Assembly (NCBI GenBank): GCA_009926905.1
Contig: RFNX01000282.1
Span: 1 to 19,031 of the forward strand
Direction of reading: 5' to 3'
DNA length: 19,031 bases
DNA from: Flavobacteriales bacterium
Lineage (GTDB): Bacteria; Bacteroidota; Bacteroidia; Flavobacteriales_D; Crocinitomicaceae
The notes under the pieces were generated by a model that was given only the letters and a program-made list of their open reading frames with translations, made no database searches and was not told where the DNA came from. A program made the position numbers and the translations under genes. Of the stretch, positions 7,717 through 16,158 are shown in pieces. The stretch's first letter is position 1. The number at the start of each line of letters is the position of its first letter.

Positions 7717-8052
7717 ATGAAATCACTTATTGCCTTTTTTGGAATTTTGATTATACTTTTATCTTGCACAAATAATGGCGGGGCTGGTTCCAATGACGAA
7801 ATTCTTTCTGAAGAACAGATGGTAGAAGTGACACAAGAGGTAATGCTTTTAGAGAATTATTACCAAACAAAATATGGTAGTCCAAACGTTTATAAAAAAG
7901 CATTGGATTCTTCTGTAAATATCGTTTTTAAGCGGTTTTCTGTCACCAAAAAACAATATGAAAATACTTTCAATTACTACGCAGAAAACCCCGAACTTTA
8001 CAAAGAGCTTCAAATGAAAATCATTGAAAGTTTGAATGAAAAACATTTGTAA
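7717..8052 (+). CDS. DUF4296 family lipoprotein
   Basis: The 111-aa product has a lipoprotein signal (MKSLIAFFGILIILLSC) with lipobox Cys17, so it should be anchored in the envelope. The mature part fits the DUF4296 family: an EEQMVEV helix (32-38), a YYQTKYG segment (48-54), and the diagnostic VTKKQYENTFNYYAENPELY (76-95). No function is known for the family. The frame extends upstream into pyrC, but only the ATG at 7717, one base after the pyrC stop, gives a lipoprotein signal. Its stop overlaps the next ATG by one base (TAATG), so translation of the next gene is coupled. Confidence 0.82.
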   Translation: MKSLIAFFGILIILLSCTNNGGAGSNDEILSEEQMVEVTQEVMLLENYYQTKYGSPNVYKKALDSSVNIVFKRFSVTKKQYENTFNYYAENPELYKELQMKIIESLNEKHL

Positions 8053-8762
8053 TGGAAACGTATTTTGTAAGTGATTTATCTGGAAAAGAATTTCACATCA
8101 GTGAGAAAGTGCTAGCAATTACAATTCGCCCTTCGATTTTTCAAATAATTTTAGAAGAAAATCCAAATTTTACTGATAAAAATGTTCTTGCGCTGAGCGA
8201 ATTGAATTATTACCGTGAAAAATACCTTTCGAATTTCTTATTACACGATGTTGAAGAGTTATCGACCTTAGAAAAAACAGTTATTTCTTCCATGAAGGAT
8301 AAAGATTCTTTGGTTGATAAGATTGAAGATGTCGTAGATAATAAAATGACGCTTGGTCAAAAAATGGCAGATAAAGTTGCCACATTTGGAGGAAGTTGGT
8401 CGTTTATTTTGTTTTTTGCAGGATTCATGTTTATTTGGATTTCTTCAAATGTTATATTACTAGCTAATAAAGGTTTTGATCCGTATCCATTTATTTTATT
8501 GAATTTGATCTTGTCTTGTTTGGCCGCGATTCAAGCGCCGATCATTATGATGAGTCAAAACAGACAAGAAGAAAAAGACCGTGAACGTTCGAAAAAGGAC
8601 TACATGATTAATTTGAAATCTGAGTTGGAAATTCGCACTTTACACGAAAAAATCGACCATTTAATCATGCACCAACAACGCGAATTATTAGAAATTCAAA
8701 AGGTGCAAATCGACATGATGAAAGATATCGCCGAGCAGTTTAATCAGCGGTTTCCTAAGTAA
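8052..8762 (+). CDS. DUF1003 membrane protein
   Basis: The 236-aa product has a soluble N-terminal part (1-95) and then the DUF1003 core: LGQKMADKVATFGGSWSF (101-118), a first membrane span (about 116-137), FDPYPFILLNLILSCLAAIQ (142-161, second span) and APIIMMSQNRQ (162-172). A long charged helical tail (175-232, including LHEKIDHL) is likely coiled coil on the cytosolic side. The family function is not established. It starts inside the TAATG overlap with the preceding lipoprotein gene. Its last eight bases overlap the end of convergent murI, with no terminator between. Family assignment is secure; role unknown. Confidence 0.9.
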   Translation: METYFVSDLSGKEFHISEKVLAITIRPSIFQIILEENPNFTDKNVLALSELNYYREKYLSNFLLHDVEELSTLEKTVISSMKDKDSLVDKIEDVVDNKMTLGQKMADKVATFGGSWSFILFFAGFMFIWISSNVILLANKGFDPYPFILLNLILSCLAAIQAPIIMMSQNRQEEKDRERSKKDYMINLKSELEIRTLHEKIDHLIMHQQRELLEIQKVQIDMMKDIAEQFNQRFPK

Positions 8763-9582
8763 GAATCACGTGTTCTGAATTGATGTCTATTCCTAAAAAC
8801 TGAGAAGCTTTTTGATTGAACACATCTTTGTTTTCAGTTGTGAAATATGCGCATGTTCCTCCATGACTAATTACATTTTCCATGTCAGGATGCGCCACTA
8901 AATAAAATTCCAATTTCCTTGCTACGATTGGTCCTTGCGCGACTACCTTGATTTTAGGTCCAACTAATTCTTGAATGTAATCTTTTAAAATTGGGTAATG
9001 CGTACACGCTAAAATAATCGTGTCAATGTCTGCATCTTTTGCCAACAAACGTTCCACATCTTCTTTCACAAACATTCTTCCTGGAATGGATTCGTGGTAA
9101 TTATTTTCAATCAATGGAACCCAAATTGGACACGCGTGTTGAACAACTTGAATGTCTGGCGCAAATTTTTTCAATTCGATGACGTACGATTCCGATTGAA
9201 TGGTTCCGTTTGTCCCTAAAATTCCAACGTGATTGGAGCTTGTCAGCGCTTCGATTTCTTCTGTGCTTGGACGAATGACACCTAGTACACGTTTAAATGC
9301 GTCTATCTGTGGTAAATCGTTCTGTTGAATGCTTCGCAAGGCTTTTGCAGATGCTGTGTTGCAGGCCAATATCACCAACGGACAACCATTATCGAATAAA
9401 AAGCGAACGGCTTCCAATGTAAATTCATACACCACATCGAACGAACGATTGCCGTAAGGAGCACGCGCGTTGTCACCGAAATAAATGTAATCGTATTGCG
9501 GGAGCGCTTTTCTGATTTCAGATAAAACCGTCAAACCTCCGTAACCCGAATCAAAAACACCAATTGGCGATAGCTTATTCAT
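8755..9582 (-). CDS. murI: Glutamate racemase
   Basis: Interconverts L- and D-glutamate in the cytosol, supplying D-glutamate for peptidoglycan. The 275-aa product carries the two catalytic cysteines: Cys74 in LACNTASA and Cys193 in LACTHYPIL. It also has the substrate-binding FDSGYGGLTV (10-19) and APYGN (41-45). It is the last gene of the uppS-bamA-ompH-ompH-murI cluster. A terminator lies between ompH and murI, only 15 bases before the ATG at 9582, and a TAnnTTTG element sits in that gap, so murI may be transcribed largely on its own. Its stop overlaps the convergent DUF1003 gene by eight bases. Confidence 0.95.
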   Translation of the reverse strand: MNKLSPIGVFDSGYGGLTVLSEIRKALPQYDYIYFGDNARAPYGNRSFDVVYEFTLEAVRFLFDNGCPLVILACNTASAKALRSIQQNDLPQIDAFKRVLGVIRPSTEEIEALTSSNHVGILGTNGTIQSESYVIELKKFAPDIQVVQHACPIWVPLIENNYHESIPGRMFVKEDVERLLAKDADIDTIILACTHYPILKDYIQELVGPKIKVVAQGPIVARKLEFYLVAHPDMENVISHGGTCAYFTTENKDVFNQKASQFLGIDINSEHVILT

Positions 9583-9586
9583 AAAT

Positions 9587-9594
9587 CAAAACTA
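9587..9594 (-). promoter_or_regulatory. Candidate -7 element for murI abutting the ompH terminator
   Basis: TAGTTTTG on the - strand fits TAnnTTTG exactly and lies four bases before the murI ATG, so the mRNA would start about at the start codon. The nearest upstream TTG is inside the terminator stem at only 12 bases' spacing, so the -33 half is missing. Confidence 0.3.
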
Positions 9595-9597
9595 AAT

Positions 9598-9627
9598 AAA
9601 AAAAGGCAACCATTTCTGATTGCCTTT
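9598..9627 (-). terminator. Rho-independent terminator after the ompH pair
   Basis: On the - strand, AAAGGCAA pairs with TTGCCTTT across a 10-base loop (9602-9627) and is followed by seven Ts (9604-9598). It lies 20 bases after the stop of the second ompH gene and ends 15 bases before murI. Confidence 0.85.
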
Positions 9628-9647
9628 CGCTATAAATATAGATTTTC

Positions 9648-10160
9648 TTATTTTTTCATAGATTCTGCATCCAATTTCAAAAGTTCGACCATTACTTCTG
9701 GTGTACAATCAATTCCACCTTTGAAATAAAGGGTTACTGATTCATCCATGATGTAATTCAATTTCTTTCTTTCTGCGATGATTTCAACAGATTTTTGAAT
9801 ACGATCCAAGATTGGTTTGTTCAACTCTTCGTTGTACACTTGCATTTGTTGCTCCAATTCTGATTGTCTTGTTTCGATATCTTGTTGTTTTTTACGCAAC
9901 TTGTCTTCTTCCATTTGACGTAAAACAGGCGACATGTCTTTTTCTTTTTCCATGAATTTCGCGTATGCAACTTCAAATGCTTTTTGCATTTCTTGCAATT
10001 CTTTCATTCCCTCCATTTTGAAATCATCTAATTTCTTAAGCGCATCTTTACGAGAAGGCAAGGTATCTAATAATTTTTGAGAGTTTACGTGTCCGATTTT
10101 AGTTTGAGCAAAAGAACCCAAACTTAACATCATTGTTACTACAAATAAAAGGTGTTTCAT
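9648..10160 (-). CDS. ompH: Skp/OmpH-family periplasmic chaperone, second copy
   Basis: Expected to hold unfolded outer-membrane proteins in the periplasm for delivery to BamA. The 170-aa product has a signal peptide (1-18, ending LGSFAQ), a short beta start (KIGHVNSQKLLDTLP, 21-35), a long lysine/glutamate-rich coiled coil (about 36-125) with repeated Gln-Glu helical turns, and the closing IAERKKLNYIMDES block (128-141). These are the head and tentacle parts of Skp. It lies 17 bases after the stop of a paralogue and ends at a terminator. Two OmpH genes behind bamA is the usual Bacteroidota layout. Confidence 0.9.
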   Translation of the reverse strand: MKHLLFVVTMMLSLGSFAQTKIGHVNSQKLLDTLPSRKDALKKLDDFKMEGMKELQEMQKAFEVAYAKFMEKEKDMSPVLRQMEEDKLRKKQQDIETRQSELEQQMQVYNEELNKPILDRIQKSVEIIAERKKLNYIMDESVTLYFKGGIDCTPEVMVELLKLDAESMKK

Positions 10161-10177
10161 TTTTGATTTATTAATTA

Positions 10178-10690
10178 TTACTTATCTATTCCCATTGATT
10201 CTAAAATATCCGCACTAATGTCGAATTCTTTTTCTGCGTAAATTAAATTGCTTTGATTGGCTTTATCAAATACAAATGAGTAGCCATCGCGTTTTGCAAT
10301 TTTTTTCATCGCAGTCATAATTCTATCTTGAATTGGCTTTACCAACTCTTGACGTTTTTGAAAATACTGTCCATCAGAGCCAAAATATTGGGTTTGTAAA
10401 TCAATCGCTTCTTTTTCTAACTTTTCGATTTCTGATTTTCTTTTTGCTTTCTCTTCAGCTGGCAATAAAACTTCTTCGCGTTCGAAGTTGCTTTTTTTTG
10501 TTTTTATAACAGTGTAACGTTCCTCTATTTCTTTGGTCCATCGCTCTGCCATTTTATCCAGTTTGTCTTTCGCTTCCACGTACTCGGGTACATTTTTCAA
10601 AATATAATCTGAATCGATGAACGCGTACGTCTGAGCCTTGGCAATACCCATGCCAAAAATTAAGAAAAAGACTAAAAACAATTTTTGCAT
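10178..10690 (-). CDS. ompH: Skp/OmpH-family periplasmic chaperone, first copy
   Basis: A 170-aa periplasmic chaperone of the Skp type. It has a signal peptide (1-19, MGIAKA then Q), the beta segment TYAFIDSDYILKNVPEY (21-37), a coiled coil of charged residues (about 40-125) and the conserved IAKRDGYSFVFDKAN (131-145). It differs clearly from its neighbour at residue level, so the pair is an old duplication and not a recent one. It lies 59 bases after bamA; the gap contains a TATCTTCG resembling a -7 element with one mismatch, but no good -33 partner. Confidence 0.91.
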   Translation of the reverse strand: MQKLFLVFFLIFGMGIAKAQTYAFIDSDYILKNVPEYVEAKDKLDKMAERWTKEIEERYTVIKTKKSNFEREEVLLPAEEKAKRKSEIEKLEKEAIDLQTQYFGSDGQYFQKRQELVKPIQDRIMTAMKKIAKRDGYSFVFDKANQSNLIYAEKEFDISADILESMGIDK

Positions 10691-10749
10691 AGTTAACTAT
10701 TTGTTTTTAAGGAACGGCGAAGATAAACATTTATTATAAATCAACAGCA

Positions 10750-13296
10750 TTACAGTTCTCCAAGATTCATACCAATTGAAAAGCTCAGTTTAGGATTGAA
10801 TCCTTTTTTGTCGATAGACTGATCTGTTGCTTTACCAAAACCACTTCCCCAAGAATCTAATTTGTCGAAACCTAAACCGTAATCCAATCCTAACATTCCG
10901 AACATCGGCAAGAAAACTCTGATACCAACTCCCGCTGTACGTTTCACGTTGAATGGATTGAATTTATCAAAAGTTGGATACGTGTTTCCAGCTTCTAAGA
11001 ATGTCAAGGCGTAGAACGTAGCCGAAGGGTTCAATGAAATTGGATAGCGCAATTCTAAAGTATATTTAGCAATAATTGGGTCGCCACCATTTGATGAAAC
11101 GAATTGATCTTCGTATCCTCTCAAGGCAATAATTTCACGACCACCAATTTGATTCACGCCTGATAAGCCACTTCCACCCATTACATAGCGATCGAACGGT
11201 GTGATTCCTCTAGCTTTTGTGTATGCGCCGATATAACCAAATCCAAAACGTGGCATCAAAATCAATTTTTTGTCTGCTGACAAAGGCAAGAACCATTCTC
11301 CAGTGAATTTGAATTTATAATATTCCAAATAATGGTAGCGCTCTTCGTTGGAAATATTCGTGTAATCTCTATCCGGTGTGAAATAAGAATAAGGCAAAGT
11401 TGCTTTCGCTGTGAACGTGAAATTCGAACCACTTTGAGGATAGATTGGTGCACTTACAGAACTTCTTTGCAACACATATTTCAATGCAATGTCGTTTGCG
11501 TAACCTTTTGTAAACAATGGGAAACGGAAATCATTCACAACTTCGTAATATTGGTAACTCAATTCGTAATAAGCCGTGAAATAATCATCTGGCCATTTTT
11601 TTCTTCGTCCCAAACCTAAACCTGTTCCTGTGATTGAAATCCCCGTGTAAGCTGCGTTTGTTTTTAATAATCCATTTGAAGATAAAGCCGTATTATTAAT
11701 CCAAAATGAAAGCGAATTCGGTTTTTTCCCACCTAACCACGGCTCTGTAAATGAGAAGTTATAGCCTTGATAAAATCTTCCGTTGGATTGCGCACGAATC
11801 GAAAGGCGTTGTCCATCTCCTCCAGGAAGGGGTGACCAAGCACTTTTATCAAAAAATCTTTTCGTTGAGAAATTATTGAAAGTCAAACCAACTGTTCCAA
11901 TGATACGTCCAGAACCTGTAGGACCAGCACCACCGTAACCTCCTGATAATTCAAACTGATCGGAAGATTTTTCTTCTACAACGTATTCAATGTCAACAGT
12001 TCCTTTCGCTGGATTTGGCAATGGATTTACTTGAAAAGCTTGCTCGTTGAAGAAACCTAGCTGTGACAATTCACGTTGCGTTCGCATAATGTCTGCTTTA
12101 CTGAATAAATCTCCAGGTTTCGTTCTGATTTCACGAAGAATTACGTAATCGTTGGTTTTGCTATTTCCTTTAATCGTAATCGTTCCAATACGTGCTTCTT
12201 TTCCTTCGATGATGCGAATTTGATGATTGATATGATTGTTCGTTACGTTAGTTTCAACAGGAATTACTTGGAAAAATAAATACCCTTTGTCCATGTACAA
12301 CGCAGTGATATCACGTCCATCGCCGGTACCAAAAAGGCGTTGGTCAAAAAGCGATTTATTATACATATCGCCTTTTTTAATTCCGATAACAGAATCTAAG
12401 AATGAAGATCTGTATTTTGTGTTTCCAGTCCATGCGATATCTCCGAAGTAATATTTCTTTCCTTCTTCAATATTGATTTCAATACGTAGGTTTTTCTCGT
12501 CCAAAGCATAAACGGTATCTTTTACAATTGCTGCATCACGTAAACCTACAGCGTTGAATTTACCTAGTAGTGTTAATTTATCTTTTTCGTAAGTTGTTTC
12601 TGTGAATTTAGAACGTTTGAAAATTCGCAAAATGGATTTTTGCTTCGTGTCCTTCATTGCCCACTTCAGCTTCCATGTTGGAACTTCCGTATTTCCGTTG
12701 ATAACGATTTCTTTGACTCCAATTTTAGACCCTTTATTGATGTCAATCAAGAACATTTCAGAATCATTGATTAACGTATCTGTTATTCTATTAATTGCCA
12801 CTTTACTATTGTAAAATCCTTTTTCGCGGAAATAACTTCTTATTTTACTTTTCGTTTGGAATACCAAATTTTCAGTAATGGTTTTCCCTGCAAACAATTT
12901 GATTTCTTCACGAACCTTGTCTGCTTCACGCTTATTGATTCCTTTGAATTTGAACTTAGAAAGCTTTGGTCGCGGCGTCAATTCTATTACCAAATAAACT
13001 ACACCTGCAATTTCTTTTTCAGCATAAATGGATATATTTGAGAATAAGCCTTCGTTCCAAAGATTTTTTATAGCCTTCGTAACTTGTTCGCCTGGTAACG
13101 TTATTTTTTGTCCTTGACGCAAACCTGCAATCAATTTAATCGCTTGATGATCGTAGTTTTCAGCACCTACAACTCGAATAGGTCCAATTTCATACTCCTT
13201 TGGGAATCGATAATCAATGTCAATGTCTCCGATTGTTATTGGCTGACCAAAAACAGAAAATGTTAGCAATACAAACAGGTAAAGAATATTTTTCAT
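10750..13296 (-). CDS. bamA: Outer membrane protein assembly factor BamA
   Basis: The core of the machine that folds and inserts beta-barrel proteins into the outer membrane. The 848-aa product has a signal peptide (1-17, SVFG then Q), five POTRA domains (about 38-108, 111-188, 191-277, 280-366 and 367-443) and a C-terminal 16-strand barrel (about 447-848). The barrel carries the conserved loop-6 motif ALRGY (724-728). Length is normal for Bacteroidota BamA. The chain ends in a hydrophobic/polar alternation (KLSFSIGMNLGEL) without the terminal Phe/Trp typical of proteobacterial barrels. The ATG at 13296 overlaps the uppS stop by four bases (ATGA), so translation is coupled; the ompH genes follow. 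Confidence 0.96.
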   Translation of the reverse strand: MKNILYLFVLLTFSVFGQPITIGDIDIDYRFPKEYEIGPIRVVGAENYDHQAIKLIAGLRQGQKITLPGEQVTKAIKNLWNEGLFSNISIYAEKEIAGVVYLVIELTPRPKLSKFKFKGINKREADKVREEIKLFAGKTITENLVFQTKSKIRSYFREKGFYNSKVAINRITDTLINDSEMFLIDINKGSKIGVKEIVINGNTEVPTWKLKWAMKDTKQKSILRIFKRSKFTETTYEKDKLTLLGKFNAVGLRDAAIVKDTVYALDEKNLRIEINIEEGKKYYFGDIAWTGNTKYRSSFLDSVIGIKKGDMYNKSLFDQRLFGTGDGRDITALYMDKGYLFFQVIPVETNVTNNHINHQIRIIEGKEARIGTITIKGNSKTNDYVILREIRTKPGDLFSKADIMRTQRELSQLGFFNEQAFQVNPLPNPAKGTVDIEYVVEEKSSDQFELSGGYGGAGPTGSGRIIGTVGLTFNNFSTKRFFDKSAWSPLPGGDGQRLSIRAQSNGRFYQGYNFSFTEPWLGGKKPNSLSFWINNTALSSNGLLKTNAAYTGISITGTGLGLGRRKKWPDDYFTAYYELSYQYYEVVNDFRFPLFTKGYANDIALKYVLQRSSVSAPIYPQSGSNFTFTAKATLPYSYFTPDRDYTNISNEERYHYLEYYKFKFTGEWFLPLSADKKLILMPRFGFGYIGAYTKARGITPFDRYVMGGSGLSGVNQIGGREIIALRGYEDQFVSSNGGDPIIAKYTLELRYPISLNPSATFYALTFLEAGNTYPTFDKFNPFNVKRTAGVGIRVFLPMFGMLGLDYGLGFDKLDSWGSGFGKATDQSIDKKGFNPKLSFSIGMNLGEL

Positions 13297-14045
13297 TCGC
13301 TTTCGTTAATTTGTTCTGAAACCATCCCGAATCTTCTTTCACGTCTTTGATAAGCTAATACTGATTTGATAAATTCATCCCTTCCGAAATCTGGCCAATG
13401 TACATCTGTAAAATAGAATTCTGCGTATGCCAATTGCCATAACAAGAAATTACTGATGCGATGTTCACCACTGGTTCGTATCATTAATTCTGGATCGGGA
13501 ATATTATTGGTTGTAAGGTGCGAGCTGATTAATTCATCGGTAATTGATTCGGATTCCAATTCCCCGGATTTAACAGCGTTTGCAATTTCTTTGATTGCCT
13601 CTCTTAATTCCCATTTCGCACTGTAATTTAATGCTAAAATAAGTGTAATTTGAGTATTGTTCTTAGTGTTTTCGATTGCTTCTTTCAAACTGCTTGAACA
13701 AGCCGGAGGCAAACCATCAATGTCTCCAATTGTCAGCATTCGCACACCGTTTTTATTCAACTCGTCTATTTCATTTGCGATGGAACGTACCAAAATATCC
13801 ATCAATCCATCCACCTCAGCTTGCGGACGGCTCCAGTTTTCAGTCGAAAAGGCATAAAGTGTTAAATATTGAACTCCTAATTCTTTTGCGGTATGTAAAG
13901 CTGAACGCACGGATTCTACACCTTTCGCATGTCCAAAAAGACGTTCTTCACCCTGTTGTTTCGCCCAACGACCGTTTCCGTCCATAATAACGGCAACGTG
14001 CTTTGGCACATTTGTAAAATCAACTTGGCTTTTTAAATCATTCAT
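13293..14045 (-). CDS. uppS: Undecaprenyl diphosphate synthase (di-trans,poly-cis)
   Basis: Condenses eight isopentenyl diphosphates onto farnesyl diphosphate to give the C55 lipid carrier for peptidoglycan and other surface glycans; cytosolic and membrane-associated. The 250-aa product shows VAVIMDGNGRWAK (17-29, catalytic Asp22), FGHAKG (37-42, His39), FSTENW (66-71), MIRTSGEHRISNFLLWQ (188-204) and the FTDVHWPDF block (212-220). Length and motifs are standard. It is the first gene of the envelope cluster. A promoter-like pair lies at 14064-14094, and the terminator of atpC separates it from the upstream operon. Confidence 0.96.
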   Translation of the reverse strand: MNDLKSQVDFTNVPKHVAVIMDGNGRWAKQQGEERLFGHAKGVESVRSALHTAKELGVQYLTLYAFSTENWSRPQAEVDGLMDILVRSIANEIDELNKNGVRMLTIGDIDGLPPACSSSLKEAIENTKNNTQITLILALNYSAKWELREAIKEIANAVKSGELESESITDELISSHLTTNNIPDPELMIRTSGEHRISNFLLWQLAYAEFYFTDVHWPDFGRDEFIKSVLAYQRRERRFGMVSEQINESE

Positions 14046-14063
14046 TGGCTGTAACGAAGTGAA

Positions 14064-14094
14064 CGAAAGTAGTGAAACTATCTTGTGTAAACAA
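14064..14094 (-). promoter_or_regulatory. Candidate promoter for the uppS-bamA-ompH operon
   Basis: On the - strand, TTG (14094-14092) is followed after 20 bases by TACTTTCG (14071-14064), one mismatch from TAnnTTTG. The uppS ATG lies 18 bases further on. Spacing is right for a Bacteroidota promoter. Confidence 0.5.
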
Positions 14095-14128
14095 TTAAAA
14101 AAAAACTGAACTTAACATGTCTTAACAT

Positions 14129-14159
14129 AAAAAAAGGGATATGGATAACCAAATCCCTT
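14129..14159 (-). terminator. Rho-independent terminator after atpC
   Basis: On the - strand, AAGGGAT pairs with ATCCCTT, extended inside by TGG/CCA after one mismatch, with a TTAT loop (14159-14134). Seven Ts follow (14135-14129). It lies 20 bases after the atpC stop. Confidence 0.87.
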
Positions 14160-14179
14160 GATATTAAGAGCTTTTCTAA

Positions 14180-14461
14180 TCACTCAGCCAGTAAAATCAG
14201 CTTGTTGTTCATCAACTCAGCAATTCCACCTTTGATAGTAACTGAAAGTGAATTACCGTTTTCAACGTTCACATTTTCGTTCAATTTGGTTGAATCAAGT
14301 TTGCCATCCGTTTCCATTCTTACTTCTCCAGCTTTTAAACTTGAGATGATTGGGGCGTGATTATTCAATACTTGAAACATACCATCAAGTCCAGGAAGCG
14401 TAACTGACGTTACTTCTCCGCTAAAAATACTTGCTTCTGGTGTGATTATTTCTAATTTCAT
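14180..14461 (-). CDS. atpC: ATP synthase F1 epsilon subunit, short form
   Basis: Part of the central stalk of F1-ATPase. The 93-aa product contains only the N-terminal beta-sandwich domain: MKLEIITPEASIFSGEV (1-17), LPGLDGMFQVLNNHAP (22-37) and IKGGIAELMNNKLILLAE (76-93). The two-helix C-terminal domain that inhibits the enzyme in the roughly 135-aa epsilon of E. coli is absent. The gene simply ends after the sandwich and is followed by a terminator, with no sign of a broken remainder, so this appears to be a natural short form. It lies nine bases after the atpD stop. The rest of the atp operon is not in this window. Confidence 0.93.
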   Translation of the reverse strand: MKLEIITPEASIFSGEVTSVTLPGLDGMFQVLNNHAPIISSLKAGEVRMETDGKLDSTKLNENVNVENGNSLSVTIKGGIAELMNNKLILLAE

Positions 14462-14470
14462 TTTTGTCTA

Positions 14471-15972
14471 TTAAGCTTCAGCTAACATTTTATCTCCAGC
14501 AGCGATTACGTCTTCAATTCCTCCTTTTAGGTTGAAAGCTGCTTCAGGATATCTGTCATATTTACCATCCAAAATATCGTTGAATGCTTTGATAGTATCT
14601 TGAATATCAACTAATACTCCTGGGATACCTGTAAATTGCTCAGCTACGTGGAAAGGTTGAGATAAGAAACGTTGTACACGACGTGCTCTGTGTACTACTA
14701 ATTTATCTTCTTCACTCAACTCATCCATACCTAAGATAGCGATGATGTCTTGTAACTCTTTGTAACGTTGTAAAGTAATTTTCACACGTTGAGCACAGTT
14801 GTAATGTTCTTCACCAACGATTTCTTGTGTTAAGATTCTTGAAGTAGAATCTAAGGGGTCAACCGCAGGATAATTCCTAACTCAGCAATTTTACGAGAAA
14901 GTACCGTTGTTGCATCTAAGTGAGCAAATGTATTTGCTGGTGCTGGATCCGTTAAGTCATCCGCAGGTACGTAAACCGCTTGTACAGATGTAATTGAACC
15001 ATTTTTTGTTGAAGTAATACGTTCTTGCATCGCACCCATCTCAGTTGCCAAAGTTGGTTGGTAACCTACCGCTGAAGGCATACGACCTAATAACGCTGAT
15101 ACCTCAGAACCTGCTTGCGTGAAACGGAAAATGTTATCAACGAAGAAAAGGATGTCTTTTCCTTGACCTTCACCATCTCCATCACGGAAATACTCAGCAA
15201 GAGTTAATCCAGATAATGCTACACGAGCACGAGCTCCTGGAGGCTCATTCATTTGTCCGAATACGAAAGTAGCTTTTGACTCTTTCATTTCTTCTAAATC
15301 GATTTTTGAAAGGTCCCAACCACCTGCTTCCATAGAATGCATGAAGTCGTCACCATATTTAATAATTCCTGATTCCAACATCTCACGAAGAAGGTCATTT
15401 CCTTCACGTGTGCGCTCACCAACTCCTGCAAATACAGAAAGTCCACCGTGACCTTTAGCGATATTGTTAATCAACTCTTGGATCAATACTGTTTTACCAA
15501 CACCCGCACCACCGAATAAACCGATTTTACCACCTTTTGCGTAAGGCTCAATTAAGTCGATTACTTTAATTCCTGTGAAAAGGATTTCAGTTGCTGTTGA
15601 TAATTGGTCGAATTTTGGAGCTTCTCTGTGGATTGGTAACCCGCCTTCGTTGCTCATTTCGTTGATACCATCAATCGCTTCTCCAACCACGTTGAATAAT
15701 CTTCCTTTGATTTTATCTCCTGTTGGCATTTTGATAGAAGTACCTGTTGAAATAACTTCCATTCCACGAGTGAAACCATCCGTTGAGTCCATTGAAATGG
15801 CACGAATTGAGTTTTCACCTACGTGTGATTGTACTTCAAGAACGACTCTTGAACCGTCTGCTCTGTAAACTTCTAGGGCATCGTAAATACCTGGTAGAGC
15901 TGTTCCTCTTTCAAAACGAACGTCCACTACTGGACCGATAACTTGTGAGATTTTTCCTTTAATTGATGACAT
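14471..15972 (-). CDS. atpD: ATP synthase F1 beta subunit, frame broken by a one-base deletion
   Basis: Catalytic subunit of F1-ATPase. The first part (373 aa from the ATG at 15972) has Walker A GGAGVGKT (154-161), the catalytic GERTREG (185-191), Walker B ILFFVDN (274-280) and PSAVGYQPTLATEMG (299-313). It runs correctly to ...RKIAELGI and then into wrong residues and a stop. The next frame continues with YPAVDPLDSTSRIL and runs through the DELSEED segment to the end at 14471. Adding one A to the AA at 14872-14873 (a T on the coding strand) restores a 500-aa protein of normal length. Because AtpD is normally needed and the site is a short homopolymer, a sequencing or assembly error is the likeliest cause. 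It is co-transcribed with atpC. Confidence 0.94.
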
Positions 15973-15995
15973 CTAACGCTGTTTAAATTTGGGCG

Positions 15996-16027
15996 CAAAT
16001 ATACGAGTTTTATTTTAGAATTTACAA
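15996..16027 (-). promoter_or_regulatory. Promoter of the atpD-atpC operon
   Basis: On the - strand, TTG (16027-16025) and TATATTTG (16003-15996) are separated by 21 bases. The -7 element is an exact TAnnTTTG match. The atpD ATG lies 23 bases after the element. Confidence 0.65.
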
Positions 16028-16158
16028 GCAATTAAATAGAAATCGTTTGAAAATTAACCACAATCGGGTTTTGATAAAGTTTTTTGGGGAGAAAAGTGGA
16101 GAAGATTTGTTGGTTAGTTTAGTGTTATTAAGACTTTAATTGACTTTAGGAATATGTG

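Noticed and set aside
8755..8762. Overlap of the convergent DUF1003 and murI stops as a special regulatory device
   Set aside because: Eight-base tail overlaps are common in compact genomes; both proteins are full length.
9648..10690. Two adjacent OmpH/Skp genes as a novel duplication
   Set aside because: The copies are strongly diverged, and tandem ompH genes after bamA are usual in Bacteroidota.
11332..11619. 95-codon + strand open frame
   Set aside because: Antisense shadow of the bamA barrel region; composition rich in Ile, Arg and Cys with no motif.
13676..13987. 103-codon + strand open frame
   Set aside because: Antisense to uppS, which is fully supported by family motifs.
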